Below are positions 57,970-64,000 of a stretch of 64,000 nt of DNA, piece after piece. Position numbers and translations under genes: made by a program. Positions within the stretch are counted from its first letter, which is position 1, and every line of letters starts with the position of its first letter. This DNA comes from Liolophura sinensis (taxonomy: Eukaryota; Mollusca; Polyplacophora; Chitonida; Chitonidae), in the NCBI RefSeq assembly GCF_032854445.1, contig NC_088300.1, forward strand, positions 59,682,984 through 59,746,983. The letters are read 5' to 3'. The notes below the pieces were generated by a model. The model was not told the origin of the DNA. It did no database searches and was given only the letters and a program-made list of their open reading frames with translations.

Positions 57970-58375
57970 TTGCTTTTTTAAAACTATTTTCGGATGCATC
58001 AAAGTGCCCAGAGATAGGGAAGTGTGGTATTGGGTTTTCAGTACCGGATATAAAATTATGCCAATCATTTCGAAAGTCTGATAAATTGTCGGTCTTCACA
58101 TGTGAGTTATTAGCAATCCTCTGTTCTTTACACTGGCTTGAGGAATATAGACCAGTGAGGGCTGTGATTTTTTCTGATTTACTTGCTGCATTGCAGACAG
58201 TTAAGAATTACTCTTGGCAAACTGTATTTCCTGTGATTTTGGAGCTTTTATGGTTGATAACCTCGTTGTACTTTCAGGGGATAGAGGTTTGTTTGGCATG
58301 GGTACCAGCCCACGTGGGAATAGCGGGTAATGAAGAAGCGGACTAGGTTGCAAAACAAGCGCACCTGCTGAATAA
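57970..58375 (+). pseudogene. LINE RNase H domain
   Basis: FSDASKCPEIGKCGIGFSVP, FTCELLAILCSLHWLE, AVIFSDLLAALQTV and LAWVPAHVGIAGNEEAD supply the ordered acidic motifs (D, E, D, D) of RNase H. An in-frame TAG follows the last motif. Confidence 0.87.
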
Positions 58376-58735
58376 TATTTCTGTTTCTTACACGTTATCA
58401 TGTCGAGAGATGTTAAGTGTGGCGTGCATCATCCTTTTTCAGGGCTTGGAAAACGCCAAGTTTATAATCTCACTCACTCTCTCCTCACTTGGCGTTTATC
58501 TTGATAGTGCAACGACTGGTTGACCCGTATCAGTATAATGGCTTGGGTGGGGAGGCTTACTTGCCTTCGGTTAGGCGTCTCAGTGATGCAGCACTAGATA
58601 AAAGAACAGTGGAAATCCGTCATGCAAAAAGGAGGCATGTTGCATGCAATCTAAGGATTATCCCGTTGTCATATGACTGAAAAATTGTTAAGTACGACGT
58701 CGTGCGTCGTGCACGTCATAAACCCCAAGCACTCA

Positions 58736-59879
58736 CTCGCCCGATAACATGGAGTTACCCCGCACTCACCTTCTCTGGGAAATTAAAACGATGGTCACTG
58801 CGACAGTCCTGGCATCTCTTTTCACCAATAACTTAAACAAGGTATAAATATTACCGAACTAAATTGAAAGGTTGATTTTTAATTTTCCTCATGGAATTGC
58901 ATTTAACTGCCATAACTTCTCCTCTGTGTCCCGTATGCCTAGATATGGTAGCGAATGAAACTTAATATATATACTTATGGACGGCTAAGATGCACTATGA
59001 GCTTAAAGAATGCTCTTTTAACAGTTTAAATCAAGAAAGAAAAAAAAACATGTTCAAGAGGAAAGACGACGAAAACTATGAGCAAATATTTTATATTTTT
59101 GGAATTATTTTTTACTTAATACGATTTAGTAAAATATTTTGAATTTATGGACCACATGCTAATCACGCCCAAAATCCTTTCGTCCAAAACGCGGTATTCC
59201 AGCTTGTTAATATGATTGAGTAGACATTTCACAAATAAAAATATTTCAAGAAATTCTTCCAAAGAAGAAGGCAATAGTTCAATACCTCGTTTCGCCTCAC
59301 TTTTCTCCAGTATTGTTCAGTTACACAATGTCGATTTTTTTTCTCCGGGCGCTCCTGTTTGCTACACCCCGAAAAACTCATCATCATCACATAAGTGAAA
59401 CATTCTTCAATATTTAGTGTCATGTACTGAGTATTTCCGAACGATTTATTTTTCATTTCTGTCTTACCGATGGCAGTTTGCATGCACACTGATAACGAAT
59501 TTCCAGTGTATTACAAGAGAACTATGGTCAATTCAGATTTGACCCAAGTCTCTAATGCTGGTTGGATTTGAGGAATGCTGTCACAAAATATGACTCTCTT
59601 TGACAAATATTATGCCCAAGGATTCAATTAAGTATATTAACCTTGGCAATACTTAATAGCATTTTCGCATGGTATGTGCGCATAATATGTGCACAGAACC
59701 ATCAAATATATGGGTCGTAACAAACATTTGTATACCAAATGTGATGGTATTATAATGGATGTTCCAAGTCAGTCATTGCAACAATGCGAAATCAACGTAT
59801 AACACAAAAAGCACAGAAAGTATATTTAAAGTTACATACAAAGCAAATCAAGAATTTTTAGTGATGCCAAGGAAGTTTC
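58736..59879. other. No gene seen
   Basis: AT-rich spacer beyond the LINE, with a possible SINE tail scrap (CACATAAGTGAAACATTCTT) near 59388. Confidence 0.35.
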
Positions 59880-61200
59880 AGGTGTTTAAATGTTATCAGT
59901 ATTCAAATGGTGTATCTTACCAGTGTCTTTTCCGTCACATGATACAAAAAATGTCGCGCTTTCATTGCAGTTGTCCATGTATCCAACGTGGCTATTTATT
60001 CAACGTGATGCATATACCTCTCCTAACAAGTGGTATTGCGGAAATCTGGTACTCATCGTAAAATTTACGACTAGAGCATGGAATGTAAACCCAGGCGACT
60101 GTGTCATACCTTGCAATTGGTCACAGATAACTGGTGAAAACCTTTCGATTTAATCCAGATAGCGTCTTAATCTAACGGTTCATCTAAATGCTTAAATAGT
60201 AGCAACCTCTGACACCATGGCTTATTCAGGATTAGGTAAACAAAATACAATGGTTTTAATGACAGTTTCACAAACATTATAAAATTACTCAAAATCTGCT
60301 TGTCATAAAGTATTATTGTTAACATAAAGAGTATGCAAAGGACTTAATACAATATCTCTAACACACTGGTATTTTCTAGTAAAGTTCAATGAAATCATCG
60401 CACAACACATAGGGCTTAACAGTTTGCAACTCGGCGAGTTATGCACACACCAAGTGCAGGATCCTTGGTTACATTGTTATCCTCTTAAGAGTTATTAACC
60501 TTGTAAGCCGTGTTGTCCTTGTGCCCAAGTTGATGGGCACAATTTTCATCTACCGGGACCTCTACACAGTATATATGGTTTCCCAAATTTCACATAGATA
60601 CTACCGAGGAGAAATCAAATGGACAGGTAGACATTCTCTCAACATTAAACTTATGTAGCAGGTTTGTTGTCTTCCACGCCGACGATATTCAAAGTGGAAA
60701 ATCTCCACATGCAGTTCTCTGGAATGTGAGTGTTTATACTCTATGTCTCGAAACAGAATTTCACGTTTTATCAATACTATCTACTGCACTTTGGTTGTTG
60801 AGTATTGAAGCTGCAAGAAGATATCTCAGAATACATATAAATCACCTAGTGTGGTGGTAAGACCTTCTCCGTCGAATCAGAAACACCACAATGTCACCTA
60901 GCAGCAAGAAGGTCCGATTAATGAGATGACATTCTGGAACGTTCTTATGAAGTCCAGACCACCAATGTGCATGGCTTACAGGTATCCGCTTACAATGGTC
61001 ACCCAATTCTCAAGTCAAGATAGGTACTTTTAAGACCATAGATAGTTGAGATTAAAACCGTAGGAAAGCTCCACAAGTCTTTTAAAGCACAAAACGAATT
61101 TTGTTTTCTTTGGAAAGGTTTCCAGTTAAAGGTTCTTTCGTGTGTTCCGCTCTAGAGTAAATTCATTTGTGAAAAGATATAACGTAACTTCCTCAACCAC

Positions 61201-62166
61201 TTATCGGGAATTATCCCTGTTTGGTTCTTCAAATCCCCTAACATCTCTCAGTTCTACTGCTTCGGTGGTTTGTCCCCGGTTTCCAAAGCACTGAATACTT
61301 TTCCGGACATTTTCAGAATAGAAAAAGTAAAATAGTGGATCCAGACAGCTATTAATGAAGCAAAAGGCAGTGAAAACATATCCCAGAGCAAACATTTCCG
61401 GAGTGGGACTGGTGCTATTTATGAAGAGAGCCCAGTAGATCACACTCGGAAGGCATGTAACAACAAACGTCCAAAAAATACTGATAATGACTCTAACAGA
61501 AACTTGCTTGGTGCGACATTCGTTGTTTGACTGGACAGGACGGTTACGTAGTTGGCACACCTTAGCCACATGGAACGCCGGGATGATGATTATTGGGAGA
61601 AATCCAGCTGTTGTCATGGATGCCACCAGCCAGGGAGTTGAAGAAGACGGATTAAAGACACATATTGGCACTGTTGAGTTGAAACTTGTGTTGAAAAAGA
61701 GCATTCTTACCTGAAGTGCTGATGGTATACTGAATGTAAGGTTAATGGTCCATATTATAGCACAAATGACCATGCTGGTTTTACCGGTCAAATACTCCTT
61801 AGCGAATAAAGGTTTGACTAAGATGATGTACCTTAATATGGAAAATCCCACAAGATGGTAAGAAATGGAACTCTGGGCGGCTTGTCCAGTAAACATTAGT
61901 AATTGGCACAATGGTTGACAGAGTCCTAATGTATAAACAAACCATTCGAACACTAAGAGCGAGAGAAGACAAGAAGAGTCAAACAGGGCCAAACTGACGA
62001 GACTCACGTAGGTGGGGGAACGCCGGAGACTGGACTGACGTAAGATGGAGTAAATCAGCAGGACGTTAGCCACCAAACCAAACAATGAGGCTGTAGTAAC
62101 CACTACATAAACTCCGATTAAAAGAGAGGAAAGTGGAGAACTGGCGAAGATTCTTAAAAGTCCCAT
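61201..62166 (-). CDS. Rhodopsin-like 7TM receptor K (LRY, DPxxY)
   Basis: 321 residues from ATG 62166 (MGLLRIFASS), chosen because it aligns with the start of receptor G; a longer ATG frame opens at 62274 in sequence that is non-coding in G. It is collinear with G: N34, LF-D63 in TM2, C87, LRY 111-113, W139, loop-2 sequons and C169, TCLP 237-240, and DPLFY 276-280 followed by FFYS. The tail is longer than that of G (about 30 residues, acidic and Arg-rich, GFEEPNRDNSR). Single exon. It is the youngest duplicate pair with G; whether both are expressed cannot be seen. Confidence 0.93.
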   Translation of the reverse strand: MGLLRIFASSPLSSLLIGVYVVVTTASLFGLVANVLLIYSILRQSSLRRSPTYVSLVSLALFDSSCLLSLLVFEWFVYTLGLCQPLCQLLMFTGQAAQSSISYHLVGFSILRYIILVKPLFAKEYLTGKTSMVICAIIWTINLTFSIPSALQVRMLFFNTSFNSTVPICVFNPSSSTPWLVASMTTAGFLPIIIIPAFHVAKVCQLRNRPVQSNNECRTKQVSVRVIISIFWTFVVTCLPSVIYWALFINSTSPTPEMFALGYVFTAFCFINSCLDPLFYFFYSENVRKSIQCFGNRGQTTEAVELRDVRGFEEPNRDNSR

Positions 62167-62689
62167 CCTTCTGCTCTGCTTGGAATAATTCCAGTGTGAG
62201 ACCCGTTTAATACTTGTCCCATCCTTTCTCTTGCTCCCAAGATACTGTTTCCAGGTATCAGGAGAGAATGTCATAAAGATTCTTTCTATAGCGTTTGCAT
62301 GTACGTTCTGCCCTTGGGTTAGAATAATGTCTGATTATTGGACAGGTGTCAGCGAGAATTAACCCTACTCTAAGAAAGGAGTAAAGCCTGTTCGCCTAAT
62401 TGTACTTCCAGGCGTGTTACTTTGTCAAGATCAAAGCCCCCTGGCGTTATATCAAAGGTGACTATTATCTTTGACCTAATCTTCCATATAAACTAGACAC
62501 ACCGGAAGCAAACTTTCTTTTCATGTGACAAAGGTTCTAATAGTCTTACTCAATTAAAGAGCTTTATATTCAGTTTGATGACAATATGGAGCAGACGATT
62601 CGAACGAGAATGTACTTTCGTCACATTTCCTTTGATGTGAAGTGAATGTAGGTATCCATATTTTCTCTCTTTCGAATTATTTACTTAGC

Positions 62690-62800
62690 AGAGGAAGCCA
62701 GCATGAGCTGGACTGGAACACACAGACCGTATTGGTGAGATGCTCCTGGTTCATCGTGCTGCCATAGCACACAAACCACTAGGCCATGGACGCCACCTTT
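62690..62800 (-). mobile_element. SINE tRNA-head fragment
   Basis: Minus strand: GAGGAAGCCAGCATGAGCTG, GGAACACACAGACCG (B-box area), CGTGCTGCCATAGCACACAA and CATGGACGCC. Only the promoter half remains. Confidence 0.8.
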
Positions 62801-63019
62801 TTTGCAGTTGATATCACCAGAGATTAAAAAGAAAAACATTTTTATGATTCTGTTATGATTTAGCCTCTTGTAAATATTCACCGATATTGATAGACAGCTG
62901 GTGAACCATAAAGAGGGTTTACAACCAACGTAAATGATGTAACCGTTTTCAAGACAAGCATGAACAGTAATTTTTAAATAATACCTACACATTAAGGTTG
63001 GTGGTTTCCCATGATAGAA

Positions 63020-63115
63020 AAATTATCAAGAGTTTTAGTAATTAGGAAAACTGCCTGATAATCCAAAAAATTATCAAGAGTTTTAGTAATTAGGAAAACT
63101 GCCTGATAATCCAAA
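63020..63115. repeat. Two tandem copies of a 48-bp near-palindromic unit
   Basis: 63020-63067 and 63068-63115. Each contains TTATCA / AGTTTT / TAATTA / AAAACT / TGATAA, which pair as nested inverted repeats around the TAATTA centre. Confidence 0.85.
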
Positions 63116-63650
63116 CACTATATTAAAAGACATTTCAATTCAATAGTCCATGAATTTTACATGTACTCGAAAGCAATTGCTCTATGTTCCAGTACGTACC
63201 ACACTGTGGGATCTTTTTGTGATGTCAGTACGATAAGCCGGATTAATATGAACGTATGTGAAATTCACGGGTTTGGAAATTACAGCTGAGTCGCAGTGTT
63301 ATTCAGATAGGTTAAAAGTACTATAAGCAAATTTGATTTTTAAACAAAATACTATACATGACATCACTTAGCAGAGGGTTTTAGACCGTGCAGAATTTTA
63401 CAGTTAAATTTTTTTATCCATGTATGTTCGTTGGTTATGCCTGTCTATCTAGTCCCCCAGGCGTAAACTTATCTACAATCACGCCAACACTGACCGCCTC
63501 CATATTTACACAGATCGCAAGTTTTGATAACTCACTAAGTGCTGTTTAAACAGAACGACTGCTTTCTAAATCCAAAGATTTCTGATCTAACTAATACACT
63601 GATGCCCGGTGCCAAGAATAGAACTTTGATACTTGAGTAACGAGTGAATT

Positions 63651-64000
63651 ATGATGCATGTACTGCGTATTAACTTCTCCGATATGGGACATATTATCTT
63701 TGCTACTGGAGCACTGGTGTTTCCTTCTAGTCTAGTTGTACGCATCATTATATCCTTTGGCATTTCTACCCTTCCTCATGCTATATATTGGCATATATAT
63801 ATATATACCGACGAATGAATTCACACTATATATGCTTGGAAAACTGCCACTATTGCCTGTGTGCTGATATTGATGGAATCTCTGGGTTTCAGATCACTTG
63901 TCATTCCTCATGTTGGAATAAATTTCTTTACCGGAAATGAAAACAGAACGATATCATTATGCTCGCTTATACCTAATGCATTTCCATTTTTTGTACCCCT
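63651..64000 (+). pseudogene. Scrambled 7TM receptor copy, runs off the window
   Basis: It starts like receptor I (MMHVLRINFSDMGHIIF) but, after about 30 codons, jumps to TM6 (RIIISFGISTLPHAIYW) and an AT-expanded loop 3 (TNEFTLYMLG, shifted frame). It then jumps back to TM4-loop 2-TM5 (TATIACVLILMESLGF, NENRTISLCSLIPNAFPFFV). TM1-TM3 are missing and the order is rearranged, so it is non-functional as read. The window ends before its 3' end. Confidence 0.85.

Larger units (their letters stand above)
55390..58735 (+). mobile_element. Dead non-LTR retrotransposon (LINE with RNase H)
   Basis: A single degenerate plus-strand element with the order ORF1 remnant, apurinic-type endonuclease, reverse transcriptase, RNase H, and a short 3' UTR ending about AAACCCCAAGCACTCACTC. 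Endonuclease plus a terminal RNase H points to the I/Jockey group; the clade is not resolved. Multiple frameshifts, at least one large internal deletion (between endonuclease and RT), a 125-bp tandem duplication and a 15-G run show it is inactive. It lies between receptor copies J and K. Confidence 0.92.
59880..62960. repeat. Segmental duplication, copy 3 (receptor K plus flanks)
   Basis: Homologous to copy 2 from about 59.9 kb and to copies 1 and 2 from about 60.7 kb. It includes receptor K and the upstream flank to about 62.96 kb, where ACAACCAACGTAAATGATGT matches the outer end of copy 1. Confidence 0.7.
62167..63650. other. Duplicated flank, SINE head fragment and 5' flank of the last receptor copy
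   Basis: Up to about 62.96 kb this is part of copy 3. From about 63.43 kb it resembles the 5' flank of receptor I. A SINE head and a palindromic tandem repeat between them are listed separately. Confidence 0.5.

Overview
This window is animal nuclear DNA, most probably from a mollusc. Three things point there: split genes with GT-AG introns, an invertebrate-type (i-type) lysozyme with the bivalve/gastropod pattern of catalytic residues and cysteines, and about eighteen copies or fragments of one tRNA-derived SINE with an AAATAAATA tail of a kind abundant in molluscan genomes. The species cannot be fixed from the sequence. Base composition is AT-rich and repeat-rich.

Layout. (1) About 0.2-3.1 kb, minus strand: the 3' part, and probably the whole coding region, of an Ikaros/Pegasus-like zinc-finger transcription factor (576 residues from two coding exons). 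(2) 3.2-8.0 kb: gene-poor DNA with several SINEs and one older interspersed repeat. (3) 8.0-16.7 kb, plus strand: two tandem i-type lysozyme genes. The first is a decayed copy with a lost splice acceptor and a frameshifted last exon. The second is a complete four-exon gene for a 136-residue secreted enzyme. (4) 17-21 kb: repeat-derived or unexplained DNA, including an LTR-like promoter/poly(A) hairpin. (5) 21.3-64 kb: a tandem cluster of single-exon rhodopsin-like seven-transmembrane receptors. Nine reading frames look intact (eight on the minus strand, one on the plus strand). Four are clearly broken copies and one is a short C-terminal fragment.

The receptor cluster is the main object of interest. 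All intact members keep the family landmarks (N1.50, D2.50, C3.25, W4.50, P6.50, a TM7 N/D-P-x-x-Y). Yet every one has replaced the acidic residue of the E/DRY switch with Leu or Met (LRY, LRF, MRY) and lacks the CWxP tryptophan in TM6. They fall into an older 21-27.5 kb group and a more similar 30-62 kb group. The second group shares a TM1-loop1 stretch that is nearly identical at the DNA level. Three members (genes at 40.8, 53.5 and 61.2 kb) come from a recent duplication of a unit of at least 2.3 kb that includes both flanks. The middle copy is dead and carries two SINEs whose empty sites survive in the sister copy at 40.6 kb. The architecture (intronless, tandem, rapid birth and death) is what lineage-specific, possibly chemosensory, receptor families look like; ligand and tissue are unknown.

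Other elements: a 1.4-kb minisatellite of 16-bp units just beyond the plus-strand receptor, a dead non-LTR retrotransposon (endonuclease, reverse transcriptase, RNase H) at 55.4-58.7 kb, a 98-bp AT microsatellite, and several small duplications. There are no bacterial-type operons, CRISPR arrays or confident stand-alone RNA genes.
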